DNA of 64,000 nt from Eutreptiella sp. 'Long Island Sound 2002' (GCA_964036045.1 OZ038383.1:42244354-42308353); one strand, 5' to 3'; positions 36,440-47,876 are shown, counted from the first letter of the stretch. Numbers and translations: made by a program. Notes: generated from the sequence alone by a model not told the origin.

Positions 36440-37688
36440 CTACGGTGGCTGCCTTCCATGGCAAAGCATGAAAATTTGGAGAGGATTCTCCACTTGCGGG
36501 CAAAGAAATACATGCAACCAGTGAGGGTGTTGAGCTCTATGGTGCCGTGTGCCCGTTACCAAAGCGGTTGCAGCACCTATATAGTTGTTGACCGGCTGAA
36601 CCTGCCCACGTCCCACAACCCGGCGATCCAAGACTACATTGGATGCCGATTGCCATGGATGGTACATCACGCCATGAGGCGTGGTACGTCCATTGCATGC
36701 TTGGGGGAACAAGCAACCCCAACCGACTTGCCAGCCGGTGGCTACTAGGGGGTAGTGAGGAGTGGGCCACGTTGTATGCAGCCGCCCAGAAAGTGGACTT
36801 TGACCCACCATTGTGGGACGCAAGTAAGGCTGTATTCCAGGATACCAGCGGTTCCGACCGTGAAACCCTTTTTTTTTTGTCTGCCTATGGCAAGGCACAA
36901 ATTTTAATGGCCAATTGTAAGAATTGGAAAGCCGAGGCTCCTCAAGCCTTGGTGTGTTGGGTGTGCAGGTGCAATAGGGCACAATGTCTTGCCAACTTCG
37001 GCTTGGAAGACACCATCGAAGGCTGGTGGGATGTGGTGCTCCCAATTGGAGCAATATATCGACACATTGCAGCTGACTGCCGCATTCCGGACTACGGTTG
37101 TACGGGGTGCTGTGTGTCACTCTATGTGGTATCCCGGGCATGCGCGACGCAGTGGCGGCAGGAACGGGCAAGTCCGCGGCTGTTGTTGTGCGCAGTTTGT
37201 TTCAGCCCATTCTACATGTTGGCCGCATTCAAGCGAAGACGGTAACAAAGGGGAGGTTGAACGATGACAAGGCAAACGGGAAGGGAAAGGTTAGGCTGGA
37301 GTGTGGCGCGGCTGTGCAATTTATGCGCACCCGGCGGTGGGGGCAACTCATTACAATATGCCTTGAGGGGGGGCGAATGAACAACAAGCGGGTGGGAGGT
37401 AGACTATGGGGTGATGTTTGTAGGGAGTGGTGCCACAATTTTGCCCAAATGTGCGTGTATGCATGGCAAACGAATTGGCTGTCCGGGGGGAAGGTAGGAA
37501 GGCTACGCGAATGCAAGGCCCAATTAGTGTTGCAGTGGCCTAAGCTGCCGTGGTCACATTTGTGGATTGACCGGCAACAAAGCCCTCCGAAGCAGGCGGT
37601 GCGAGCGGTTGCATTGTGGCCCACGTGTCCTCCCAGGGTACACCTTCAACTGATGAGGAGTGAGCTACTGGGCCTCGGTCCTCGATAG
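36440..37688 (+). pseudogene. Unknown coding region with frame shifts
   Basis: Three plus-strand frames follow each other with protein-like composition. The first runs to 36,748 (ENLERILHLRAKKYMQPVRV), the second is 36,643-37,245 (LGGSEEWATLYAAAQKVDF), and the third is 37,098-37,688 (PILHVGRIQAKTVTKGRLND). The overlaps indicate frameshifts or small introns rather than separate genes. No family is recognised. The minus-strand ORF over 36,440-37,171 looks like a shadow because its composition is uneven. It may be part of a transposable element together with the decayed minus-strand gene that starts next to it. Confidence 0.35.
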
Positions 37689-39970
37689 ATGGAGTGACCG
37701 GATGCGCCACACTGCCACGACGGTCTTCTCCCACAGGGATGGCGCCGTAGGGTTAGCACCCCCCCCCCCCCGGCTACCGGCGTCAACATGATCTGGCCCC
37801 TGTCCGGCAGGTGTTGCACCATGTAGGGTGCACCTAGCTCCCGGGAGACGACGTCTTCTAACAACTGGAGTCGGCGTGCCTTGTGTTGTCTGGACTTGAT
37901 ATGGGGGAAGGGACTCCTTCCCTTGGCTTCACTGCCACGGGGCATGAGAATAACACAGCATCGCGCGAAGTTCGCAAACGGGCAGCAAGTAGCGAACGGA
38001 CGACGTAGTGTGCACGGAGAGCACAATCGCGCGATTTTCGGGTTCTATAGCGAGCATTTTGTTTGCATACCTCACATTCGCATGGGCATCGATTTGTCCA
38101 TCCCCCTTTCTTCGCCTGCTTGGCGTCCGTGAACGACGGCGCGTCGTTCAGGCGCTCGCAGGCCGTTCCGGCGGCGGGAACCCACCGATTGTCCAGTGCA
38201 CTAGGGCATCGCCGTCCGTCCCCTCGTCCTTCGCCACCTCCAGCTGGTAGGGCCCCCGCCAGAGGAGCACCCCCCTGCCACGGAGTGGCACGGGCTGGAG
38301 GCCCGCGGCGGAGCGGGTGACGAAGGTGGGGTGGTGGGTGCACACGGGGGGCCTGCCAATGCCGGGGGTTGGGGGGGGGGTTGAAAACATCATCCCGGAC
38401 GTCCTCCACAGCCTACCCCAAATGGCCCTCCAAACCACCCCAAAAAACAAGGAGTTGGCCATACGTGGGGGCCTCCTGCTGCTCAAGCGTCCCCAAAAAT
38501 TTCTTGAGCAGCGGGGCAGTGGGGGGGTGGTGTTGGGCAGCACGTTGGCATACTTTTTGTCGCGGGTCCACTGAGTGAACAGGGCCCCTTGCATGTCTTG
38601 GCCGGGGGGGGGGGGTCGGGAGACCATGGTGGCAGGCGGTGCTCACCATGACGAGGACCTCCCCTAGGTTGGGGAGGACCTCGTCCCACCTCTCCACGTA
38701 GGCCTCCCCCAAGGCGGTTCCCGCCTAAATGCATAGGCGGTACCGGGGGGAGAGGGCCACAAAAGGGGAGAGGTGGCAGTCCGACTTTGACGTGTCAGAC
38801 AAGAGGAGGATGTGGGGGGCGGTGGAGGTGTCTGTGTGAGCCAGCTGATCGCCGGACTCCACACCGGACACGATGACGGAACCGGGGGGCATGGGGTGAA
38901 TGGATGCGAAGGGGTCAGGCATCCTGTCCTTCAGCTTAGTTACGAGTTTTTTGAACATGCTACCAGCTAGGGCCTTTGTCTTAGATGCTCTGGATTGGTA
39001 GCGCTGGGGCAGGGAGGGATCGGCCCTTTGTTGTTCCACAGTTTTTTTGTTAAACACAACATCGAAAAATTGTGGAACTTTATTTCCCCCCCGCCCCAGA
39101 TTTTCTCCACTCGCTCCCAAGTCACCTTGCAGTCACCGGAACTGAGGGCGTCTCCGTTCACCGTATACCCAAGCCCGTCAACAAAGTTGAGGGGCATGGG
39201 AGGTGCGGGACGGTCGGGGAGAAGGGAGGGGTTAGGGGTTGCATAGGCCGGGGGATCCGGCAAGGGGGCGGTGCGCAAAGGGGGTTCGGGGGTAATGAAG
39301 GGGGGGTCGGCCGATCCCCGATACCAACTCAACCCATGCATCTGATGGAGCATGGGAAGAGTGATGTCGGGGATGTGGTGGAGTGGGGGCACCTCAGGGC
39401 GGGCGGGGAAGAGCCCCAAGTCATCCCACCACTGAGTAGTGGCGTGTGCCACTAAAAGGGGAAAGAACAATGGTCCCCCTTTGGTTCCTCGGCAAGGAAG
39501 TACTCCTTCAGGGCGATCACATCCATGTGCGGGGGGTAGTGGACAAGGTTAGTGGTGGGGTAGATCTTGCAAACCCCCGATTTCAACTTGCCCGACCCGT
39601 GCATAGACATGACCCTCAATAGGGAGTCAACTGTTTTGGGGGCGGGGATAAGGCGGACGGCCCTCAACTCGGGGAGGGCCAGCTGCAGCTGTTGCCACAG
39701 GTCTGTGGCCCACCCCTTCTTGCGAAGAGCACCCGCACACTCGGGTTCCCTCATGTCAATATGGATGAGGGTGGGGGAGGGGTCCAAACCCTTTGCCCAC
39801 TCCACCACCTCCCCCACCAGAAGGCCCCCCGTGTATGTGGCCTCCTCTAGTGTATGCGCGCGGCGGGGGAGGCCCAGGAAGTGGGCGTGGGTGTCGGCAG
39901 CTGGGTCTGGGAGGCTACCATGTTGCAACAGGTCCATTGCAAGATAAATCATAGCTGCACAGGGGGACAA
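37646..39970 (-). pseudogene. Broken gene with DSBH-like domain
   Basis: Minus-strand coding potential runs from a Met at 39,970 through three frames. The first (39,452-39,970) reads AMIYLAMDLLQHGS, YPTTNLVHYPPHMDVIALKE. The second (to about 39,095) reads TTQWWDDLGLFPARPEVPPL. The third contains the HxD domain and one in-frame TAG at 38,725-38,727. A further part has CPCECEVCKQNA (about 38,060-38,095) and SRELGAPYMVQHLPDRGQ. The change from the second to the third frame lies in a C6/G6 homopolymer near 39,090, so part of the damage could be sequencing error. Function is unknown, and a transposon origin is possible. Confidence 0.45.
38610..38890 (-). pseudogene. Possible 2-oxoglutarate/Fe(II) oxygenase-like DSBH domain
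   Basis: In one frame, interrupted only by the TAG at 38,725-38,727, the segment reads PPGSVIVSGV, GDQLAHTDTSTAPH, SPFVALSPRYRL, then GEVLVMVSTACHHGLP. The HTD and the later CHHG match the H-x-D ... H iron-binding arrangement. The strand content (VIVSG, PFVAL, EVLVMV) fits a double-stranded beta-helix. The distal Arg that binds 2-oxoglutarate is not identified. Proteins of this fold are often carried by mobile elements in algae. The assignment is by motif only. Confidence 0.4.
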
Positions 39971-40529
39971 AGGCAGGGAAAGGTGCTGAACTTAAAAAAC
40001 ATTGTGCATATTTGCGCGAGCTTTGCGTGAATGGGAATTACATGCAAATGCTAACGAGACATGCGTACGAGGCATGCGAATATGGCGCGAATTTAACAAT
40101 TTTTTGCGAATCTAAGCGGCGTTAGCAACCAATCGGGCTACATTTTGTTTGCTTTTATTTTTGGCGAAGTAAGCACGGGAAACGGGCAAACGGGCACGGA
40201 ATAACGGGCAAAACGGGCCAAAAGCCTGCAACGTGCGCATGTTCATTCAAAAGTGCGGTTTGCAAAGGGTACATGGATCTCGTCCAAGAGGCCATGTTTC
40301 TTTCAAGCGCACCGTCACATCTCCATGCTTTTTGTTCTCTGCTTTGTTTTCCTTCTTCGTTGCTCTCCCTTTCCTTTTCCGTTGCATCCATGGCCTCCAG
40401 GGTGCCTTCTAACAGCTCTTGGGGGCTCTTGGGAGGTATTTGGGTTGAGCATTTGGTTACCATATGAGGACTGTAAATCCATAAATCCAGAGGGAGCCCA
40501 TGTACCACCAAAACTGCCCTATCCCCCTC

Positions 40530-40572
<43 letters not shown>

Positions 40573-41099
40573 GCGCGCGCGATGAACGCGACAAAATAGG
40601 CAGCACAAAAGGCCTGAGTGCACAATTCTCGTCGGGTGCAGCGTCAGAACATGGTGTCAAAGCGCGCCACTAGGCACCTTTCTACATGAGGGTAGAACAT
40701 GGGTGCAGTAACTCCGGTGTGCGCCCGCAGTTCAGCCCCTTGGTGCAGCATATGATGAGTGCAATGCGGCAATGTGCAGCCTGGTCAGGGCTTCCTTGTC
40801 CCCAGTTTCCCTCATGAGTAAGGACCTGACAATAGGGCAACAACGGCGATCATGGGTTTTGCATAGGGGGCCCCTTAGAGAGCAGAGTATGCACAAAAGC
40901 AAATGCGTCACTGCATTCCAAAAGTAATGGTGGTGGCTTTGATCTCATTGACTCATTAAATGCCACCAAGTTGACGATAAAACTTGCTTTCTCCCGATTT
41001 TGGGTACCGGGGAAAAGGACCCATTTGGGCCCAAGTCGGGGTCATGGACGGGCGGTCAGCACTCCCTATCCAATGAGTGCGTGCACCATAATATTGCCC
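39971..41099. other. Spacer with microsatellite, no gene recognised
   Basis: Unique DNA with short ORFs only. GCG-rich at 40,000-40,150. Contains the CA/CG microsatellite described separately. Confidence 0.45.
40530..40581 (+). repeat. (CA)n(CG)n microsatellite
   Basis: About 14 CA dinucleotides are followed directly by about 11 CG dinucleotides. Alternating purine-pyrimidine over 50 bp is the classic Z-DNA-prone composition. Confidence 0.97.
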
Positions 41100-42526
41100 T
41101 CTTCGCTAGGCGGCGGCTAAAAGAGCCCCGTGAAGTGGCGAGAAAAAAGGGAGGGACCCATCGCTGCAAATAGTGAGAGGTATGTGTATACAACCTACCG
41201 ACCCCAGCCCACGGCTAAGTATATCGACGGACAAGCCCACAAGGAGAAGCTTGGGGCTCGTGTTGTCACGCAAAAAACAAGCCCAATACTCTGCGGTGAA
41301 AGAGTCCACAACCACACAAAGTAGCCCCAAAAATTGGGAATGCAGAAATCGCACGCAGTTAGCCAACCCCTCACCATAAACAATAACAAATGGATTTCGA
41401 GTAAACCCCTTGCCCGTGGACCAGGGCCCAAGAGGAGGACAATATTCTCCAACCAACGGTCCCAACGACCGTGACTCCACCATGATTGCCAACTTCTTCC
41501 AACCTCCGTCTCCGCCACCTCCTCCAGAGACGTTCCGTTTCCGGCATCGAGTGGGCTTCCGAATGCCCGCTCAGGTCTTGATAGCATGTCCACCAACAGG
41601 CGTCTCGCGCCCGCTTCGATCCAACAATGGGTTCAGGCGCCCCTGCAGAAGGATGTTCTCGCGTGAAGTACTCCAAGACGGATGCTCGCCACAGATCGTA
41701 AGGGGAGACCATCTTCCTCTTGACTTTCGTATGATGGCAGTGAGCACTCTCGCGTGAAGACGAAAATTGGCGGCGGCGGGGGGGTGGGGGGTGGGGATGC
41801 ATTCCGCCGCGATGCGGCGAGACCCCCACCTGCCCCACCACTGCCGGACATCGATGGGCACCCCCATCCACTTGAGCAGGGCAGCTCCGGCCCTGCGCCA
41901 ACAATGCCATCCATGCTCCGTACTCGGTTCCTGCGAGGGACTTGGCGATGTGTTCCTCCAGCCAAGCCGGTCCTTGGGGGCACAAGAAGATGTAACCTTT
42001 CACACCGGTGGATCCATGTCTTTTAAGCCAATCCGACCATGCGGATGCATAGGCGCCGAGGTCCCTCGTGAACAGGCACATGGCCTCATCTCCGAGGCCC
42101 TACCAGCAAATTGACACTGTCTCACCAACCCGCAGGTCCTCAACGAAGGAGAGCACGGCGAGTCCATAGAAGGTCCAGTCGACCATGTCCTTGCACCCCT
42201 GCGATATAAGGTGCAGGTTTCCAAACCCCAAAGGCCCTACGGTCTTCTTTGCCGCCTGGTAGCGAGTAGGTGGCCATGGGCCAGATCTTTCGACTGATGA
42301 TGGGTTTGATCCATTCCAGATCCTCCACCGTGCGGACTGCGCTAATGGCCCCCCGCATGGTTGCGTTTGGCGCTCTCCTCCGGTACAGTGATTGAAAATT
42401 GTGCTTGTAGATGCATGTGGTGATTTGAATCATGCAATCACTGTTTTGTGAGAAATACAGGGTTACACATGCTCTATAGGGTTGTGTTATGTTGCACTGA
42501 TCCAACACTGCTTCATCAAATGACAA
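41100..42526 (-). pseudogene. Tyrosine recombinase (Crypton/DIRS-like), frameshifted
   Basis: On the minus strand an N-terminal-like part (42,430-42,250: ATMRGAISAVRTVEDLEWIK) is followed in another frame by DWTFYGLAVLSFVEDLRVGE. That is the box I region with its catalytic Arg (codon 42,130-42,132), with a TAG at 42,100-42,102. After RDLGAYASAWSDWLKRHG the frame shifts again near 41,920. Box II then reads HCWRRAGAALLKWMGVPIDV, then WWGRWGSRRIAAEC. HxxR (His codon 41,904-41,906) and GRW are intact, but the position where Y is expected is Cys (41,799-41,801). Eukaryotic recombinases of this type belong to Crypton and DIRS elements. No RT was found beside it. Confidence 0.7.
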
Positions 42527-43814
42527 AAGTGATGTGTTTTAAATGTGTTGGCCGCACGCAGGTCAAAGAGCACTCCACACATGCACGTCCTGGTATGCAT
42601 ATGCAGCAATGTTTGGCAGTTTTCACAGCTGTACTCAATGCACAGCTCTCGAATGTAGCTTCATGTTCTTGAGATGGCCGTGTTTTGTCATCCACAACCT
42701 CTGGCTTGCATGCAACGTACATAGGATACCTCTACCTTGCCATCAGGCCCCTGCACATAGGTAAATGTGTTGGCGAGGCGTGGGATTTATCCCCTGCATA
42801 CTGACCTATCGCCACTCCCTGTCTATTTACCGCTGACAATTGGCAGCTCTGCCAGGTGCTGAGCCATCCATCATGGATCCAAAATGCTTCAAGCCAAAAA
42901 GACAAACCCCATATCCAGTGGTACTTGGGAACACCATTAAGCGCCACCATCAGTCAATATCAATAAAATGAACGCATCACAGGCAAATACAATTTGCTAG
43001 CATAATGGGTACTCAGGGAAATGTGATATTGAGACACCGCATGTGGAAAAAAACTGCACTGTCCAGTAAGTGGGTCAAGAAATCAGAGCTTTGCAAACAG
43101 TGGTTGGCCACAACACCACAGACGATGCATGCAGACTGTGAGGCCATCGCGTAGACTGCCCGTATTCCCACACAACAGTTGGGTCTCATGGTATTGCAAA
43201 ATTTTCCTCATCAGATGTCGAATAAGGCTGCACTGTCCAGTAAATGGGTTAAGAAATTAGACCCCTCTGCAGAACTTTCAAACCAGTGGTTCACTGCAAT
43301 ACCACAGACAATGCATGCATACTGCGGAGCCATCACGTGGAGCGCTCATCATACATGACGGAGAGCACTATGGTGTTGCACCACAGGCTTTGTGCTGTTC
43401 CATGCAGAAGCGGGAGACAGCCAATAAGGAGATACTGATCATCAAACAGATCAGATGTGGGCCGACTTCACACGACCACAGATCAATGACGCAGATGGAC
43501 CCAAAACTGTGGGTCATTGTGGAGCCGTTGGCACATGAAATGTTTTGCCAGAACACCAGAATGAGGATGAATGTACTGGTCAGCCCCAAAGCGAAGTCTA
43601 CATGCTTACACCCGAAATTGGCAGCACCGTCTGGGCAGGGGGGGGGAGAGGGGCTGAAAGGCCTGGGACTTCTGACTTGATTGGTGCTGAAAACTGTGGC
43701 ATTGATATGATTTTGCGTGTGTCAGGCAGGTGGGCCAGGAGAATGCTTCACACGAGCAAGCGCTGACAAGCTCCCTACAGAGTGGCACAATTGTTAGCAT
43801 TGGGGCAGTGTCCA
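42527..43814. other. No gene recognised; contains a direct repeat
   Basis: Unique DNA apart from a diverged direct duplication of about 125 bp (43,054-43,160 and 43,228-43,345) marked by CTGCACTGTCCAGTAA and ACCACAGAC(G/A)ATGCATGCA. The plus ORF at 43,315-43,680 has no recognised domain. Confidence 0.4.
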
Positions 43815-43844
43815 GTAGGGTTAGGGTTAGGGTTAGGGTTAGGG
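43815..43844 (+). repeat. Interstitial telomere-like TTAGGG tract
   Basis: GTAGGG followed by four perfect TTAGGG repeats. A degenerate tract (GATTAGGGTTGGGGTTATGG and CTAGGGTTG) lies at 44,980-45,006. They are internal, not at a chromosome end in this assembly. Confidence 0.9.
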
Positions 43845-43916
43845 TCACTGAGCTGGTGGAACCAGTCTTGGTTTTATAACCCTTTTTAGTGTCTAGGGTG
43901 GACCTACCAGGTTTAG

Positions 43917-43917
43917 C

Positions 43918-43948
<31 letters not shown>

Positions 43949-43951
43949 GCC
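43917..43951 (+). repeat. (AGCA)n microsatellite
   Basis: About eight imperfect copies of AGCA/AAGC. Confidence 0.9.
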
Positions 43952-44539
43952 CGCGCAAAATGGGAAAAAATCAGAACTCCGTCGTGGTGCTTCAGATTCA
44001 GGTGAAATTTTGGTGGATGATACCTATGGGTGTGAAGTACAATCACACAAAGTTTGAGCAAGAAACTCAACGGTGGCGGCCGGGAACGGGATTCGCAAGT
44101 GGCGGACCCCAGTTTCAAAAACTGCAGTTTAGGGCCAAAAACAGCCATTTTTGGGCCAAAAAAAGCCCTGGAACACATTCAAAACGGCCAAACGAAGGGA
44201 AACGGTGGGTACACTCCACGTGCGGCTTGACTTCCCCGTGTCAACAAGCTCTTTGCGGCCCTCTAACTCCATGATATGTCCCGGAAACGGCCCAAAAAGG
44301 CCCCCAGAAGCTCCAAATGCCGACAGCCACAAACCAAGAATAGGCCATATCTTGGGCTACATGGCTCAAAATGCGATTCCGAGGGCACCTACTCCACCCG
44401 CAACCCCCCACTTTTTGTGGTTTCCACCCCTCAGAATTGCCCAAACGGACGCCTAGACCCCCATAGCTAGGCCCACTAGGCTGCGGCAAGCTGCAAGCTC
44501 AAGCCCAAATAGGTGGGTGCCCAAATGGGTTAACAGGGT

Positions 44540-44740
44540 CCAGTAGGGGCAAAAAGATGACTTTTCTCAAAAATGATCCTAGACCACGTGCGACGCTAAA
44601 ACAAGTGTTTTTGGACCGTTTTGAGCTTGTGGTGGCCCATTTTGGTCCTCTGAAAATCCCAAAATGCCTTGAAAATGGGCTGTTTTGGGACCAAAAATGG
44701 GTCAAAAATGGGTCAAAAACGCATTTTTCCCAACCTCATC
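44540..44740 (+). repeat. Dispersed repeat E, copy 1
   Basis: Shares an ordered set of motifs with 59,228-59,425: GATGAC(T/G)TTTTC, AAAA(C)AAGTGTTTT or AACGAGTGTTTT, GTTTTGAGC, CTTGAAAATGGGC, and a final GGATTTTTCC-like end. The two are about 200 bp each and in the same orientation. No coding function is apparent. Nearby 44,130-44,165 and 44,760-44,840 contain further CCATTTTGGG-type fragments. Confidence 0.65.
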
Positions 44741-44840
44741 CTAGACCATTTGGGGTGCACAAACGGGTGAAATGAGCCCATTTTGAACCCATTTTGGGGC
44801 ATTTTGGCCCCTCAGAAGTCCAAAAAGCCTTGAAAGTGGG

Positions 44841-45877
44841 CATTGTGGTGAAGGGGATCACTTGCAAGCTGATTTCACTTTGTCAAGAGCCATCAATGTG
44901 TGAATCATTCTTGATGTCCCTCACCAGTCATAGCTGATGTTCCCTCCCCCACCAGCTCGGTCCCAATATTCAGTCTTGATTAGGGTTGGGGTTATGGCTA
45001 GGGTTGTTGTGTGGCTTGGCAGAGCTAACAAGAGCTAACAAGAGAGGTTGCTACAGATTCATGATGGTGTGAGATTAGGTATGGAAGCAGAGGCCAACAT
45101 CAGCCCGAGGGCTGGAAACCAAACCAGGCCAAAGCAAAAGGTCCTAGTGCCATCGGCAGTACAGCTCCAAAACCGTGCAAAAAAAAAACTGGTACTTAAT
45201 TCGGCAGACGCATTGAGTTTGCAGGGCGTGCCAGCGGGGGCACGCAAAGGCAGAGCGCATGAGCCAGCGCCTTGCCCACAGCCCCCAAGCAATCCATGGT
45301 GCATGCACGTGCCCATCAGCCTGCTTACTGCGCGACTTAATGGGATCACATGTCCTTGCCCACAGCCTCCAAGCAATCCATGGTGCATGCACGTGCCCAT
45401 CAGCCTGCTTACTGCGCGACTTATGGGGATCACGTGTCCTTGCCCACAGCTTCCAAGCAATCCATGGTGTATGTCAGACCTTACACCAAGTCCCCTGTGA
45501 AGCCCAGTTTCTAATGCACTGCATGTTGTGCACACCAAGATGTGCCATTAAGCGACCTTGAGAGAAAGACCTAACATGTGCAAATTCAGCTTGTGTCGCT
45601 GTCCAATATGGAACACCCAATAAAAAAATGATAAGCAAGGCATCTCTCCCTCAATAGCATTGTGGAAATGGGGAGAAATGGGCCAAGACCAAATGCTTTG
45701 CTTGCCCAAAAGCAAGCACTCAACGTCCATATATTCAGCATCCAATATGCTACACAGTGTGCACATGGAAAGTGTAACACATGCTCCCACCCAAAGGGGT
45801 CAAACTGGGTGAGAAACACAGAAATGCTTTTCTGTGCACGAATGACCAGAGACAGTCTGCCAGCAGGTCGAACTTAC
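44841..45877. other. No gene recognised; contains an 84-bp tandem repeat
   Basis: Sequence lying downstream of the PFOR exon on its strand. A following PFOR exon could not be recognised here. The 84-bp repeat is listed separately. Confidence 0.4.
45271..45475 (+). repeat. 84-bp tandem repeat, 2.4 copies
   Basis: CTTGCCCACAGC starts at 45,271, 45,355 and 45,439, exactly 84 bp apart. The first two copies are nearly identical and the third is cut after about 37 bp. The frame stays open on both strands because 84 is divisible by three. Confidence 0.95.
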
Positions 45878-46117
45878 GCACATACGAAGGGTGATGACAC
45901 GCATTTTCATCCCTTCCCGGATTGATCATGTAACGGGCCCGGATGGGCACCCTGCCAAATCGCAAATGCGAAATTGTGGCCTCCATCTCCTTGTGTGAAT
46001 CATAATTGAAATATCCCTGTGCGTTTAGCCCATCGTCTAGAGCCAAATTCTTAATGGCAGCCTTGGCTCCAATGGTGCCGTCTCCATCCAACCCCCAGAA
46101 CATGCATTGCGTGGTGC
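45878..46117 (-). CDS. Pyruvate:ferredoxin oxidoreductase exon (domain III start)
   Basis: The exon reads CMFWGLDGDGTIGAKAAIKN, then AQGYFNYDSHKEME, ISHLRFGRVPIRARYMI and ACHHPSYV. This is the conserved block of PFOR-type enzymes (F-x-G-L-G-x-D-G-T-V-G-A, A-Q-G-Y-F-x-Y-D-S, V-S-H-L-R-F-G-x-x-P-I-R), which oxidise pyruvate to acetyl-CoA with ferredoxin or, in the fusion form, NADP. The upstream border is CGTCACAG and the downstream border is GTAAGT (45,872-45,877), both canonical. Splicing to the exon at 46,476-46,620 restores the frame through a shared Gly codon (PEG|TTQCMF). The Lys-Asn of the usual GANKN block is partly changed (GAKAA), so activity is uncertain. The following exon was not found. 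Confidence 0.85.
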
Positions 46118-46475
46118 CTGTGACGGAGAAATACACGCTATACTGCACACGAACTACTGGCAGAGGGCGACGTTGCAAATTTATCTTTACCAACTGCGCA
46201 GTTGATAGCCTAGGGAGTCTTCGAAGACCTTTTTCTCAGGCCCCTGAACGCCGAAAAGAAATGTTGATGAACGCACCCATCAGAAACGTGCCACCAGCAG
46301 TACCTAAGCACGTTTGTGCATGGAATCCTGCGGAAGCCCCGCAGATTTTAAAGCGGCTGGTAGTTGGCTGGCAAGCAGGCGGTGATTGCATCCCCCTCTC
46401 GGGCTCTGAGGCCCGTGTGGCATCGATGCTACCAACAGCGTGCTCGGGACTGGGCCACAGCGTCATTCAACACAC

Positions 46476-46620
46476 CTTCCGGGACGGTATTGGATGTCTC
46501 GTCAAAAGCAAAAGACGTATGGGTCGCATCGCCGTTGATACCAACAACTAAGCGCGTCTTGGCTTTCTCACCCAACGAGAGGTTCTCGAAAACGGACAAC
46601 AGCTGGCCAGGAGTAAATTC
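46476..46620 (-). CDS. PFOR exon A (GINDDVTHTS region), copy 1
   Basis: A 145-bp exon with borders CTTTGCAG| and |GTGTGT. It encodes EFTPGQLLSVFENLSLGEKA, then RLVVGINGDATHTSFAFDET and NTVPEG. PFOR enzymes have EFTPAM..AVFDNL and GINDDVTHTSL here, just before the block encoded by the next exon (45,878-46,117), and the phase (0 in, 1 out) joins correctly. The conserved DDV is changed to GDA in this copy. An intron of 358 bp separates the two exons. A second exon with the same borders lies 1.4 kb upstream. Confidence 0.85.
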
Positions 46621-47876
46621 CTGCAAAGAGCGAGCAGGCAAAGGTGGCCGCCTGTGTGCACACCCCAAGGTTTTCGCATTGCACTGTTTTTCGGGCTACG
46701 TGCACACACTCCGTCGAACATGACCGTCGACCGTCGATCACGCACCGCATTTCTAACTCCGAGTCAACTAGTTCAACGGACTTAACAAGATAGCTACACA
46801 AATTGAACAACTTTTGGGGATGGGTGTTATGTGGCAGCCTGTTCGGAATTCGGTGTTTATTGTGCTGCAGTGTGATGGAGGAGAGCATGCTTCAGACAGG
46901 CAATGTGACAAATGAACCGATGATGAACATACTTCTGATGAGTTGAGAAGAAATCCAATTCGCATTCGAATCGCAGTAAAGCACGCTCCTGGTGATGCAA
47001 TCATTTTCGCGAGGTTTGCGTGTTGCTGTGCAGGAGGGCATCCATCAAAGGTGTTGCTCTGAGCGTTGGTCTCATCATAGCTATTCAAGGATGCTCCAAC
47101 AGACCCAAGACAGCCAATAGTGAACGGTCCGTCAAGGGAAAACGACTCTGTGTAGAGAGCAACCGATGTTGTGCACAAAGGTTCAGGGTATCAAAGGATG
47201 TTGTGCAAGGAGGTTCAGGGTACCAAACAATGTTGTGCAGAGGCTGGGGTACCAAAGAATGTTGTGCACACTCGGGACACCAAACCATGGAGGGCATGTT
47301 GTGCAGAGAGGTTCAGGGTACCAAACGATGTTGTGCAGAGGTTCGGAAAAGGCTGAATTTCAAAACCATTCTACTGCCTTTGGCAAGTCCACCTCACAGA
47401 GAATCTACCACGAGCAATGCACTATGTTCAACCCTAAAAAAAAAAACGTCTTTATGCGTACGTTGCTCATCACATTTCAAAAAACAACAGTAAGTGGCGG
47501 GAAACTGGTACACTCTGGTTTGGGTTTGAGAAATAAATTGACTCTGTTGCTTGTTGCGGTCAGTGGAAAAAATGTTTTATGAAATGAGAGTGGGAGAGGT
47601 GCTGATTCTGGCTCTTGGCGTCTCCAGATTTGCCTCTATTTGAGCTGTTGGCATGCCATGCTCTCTCCTAAAATTTCCCTCTTTACAGAATAGGTCTGCA
47701 CTCTTGCACTTGGTGGAGCTGGTGTACCTAAGCACGTTTGTTCATGGAATCCTGCGGAAGCCCCAAAGATTTTAGAGCTGGCGGTAGTTGTTTGGAAAGC
47801 AGGCGGTAATTGCTCTGAGGCCCTCATGACATCAATGCTACCAGCAGCGTGCTCGGCGCTGTGTCATTCAACACAC
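46621..47876. other. Region between duplicated PFOR exons
   Basis: Intron-like DNA. Homology between the two exon copies extends into flanks (about 46,290-46,640 against 47,725-48,046). The centre contains a short tandem repeat at 47,165-47,345 and no recognisable gene. The overlapping ORFs at 46,768-47,178 (minus) and 47,020-47,493 (plus) have no domain. Confidence 0.6.
47165..47345 (+). repeat. Short tandem repeat, about 31-38 bp period
   Basis: Six copies of ATGTTGTGCA, most followed by GAGGTTCAGGGTACCAAA in more or less complete form. Confidence 0.85.

Noticed and set aside
36440-37171. A 243-codon minus-strand gene
   Set aside because: Its composition is uneven and the plus-strand frames over the same bases look more protein-like.
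37140-37200. A Walker A ATP-binding motif (AAGTGKSA)
   Set aside because: The first Gly of GxxxxGK(S/T) is missing, and no Walker B was seen.
43815-43844. A true chromosome end
   Set aside because: Only four repeats, embedded in unique DNA on both sides.
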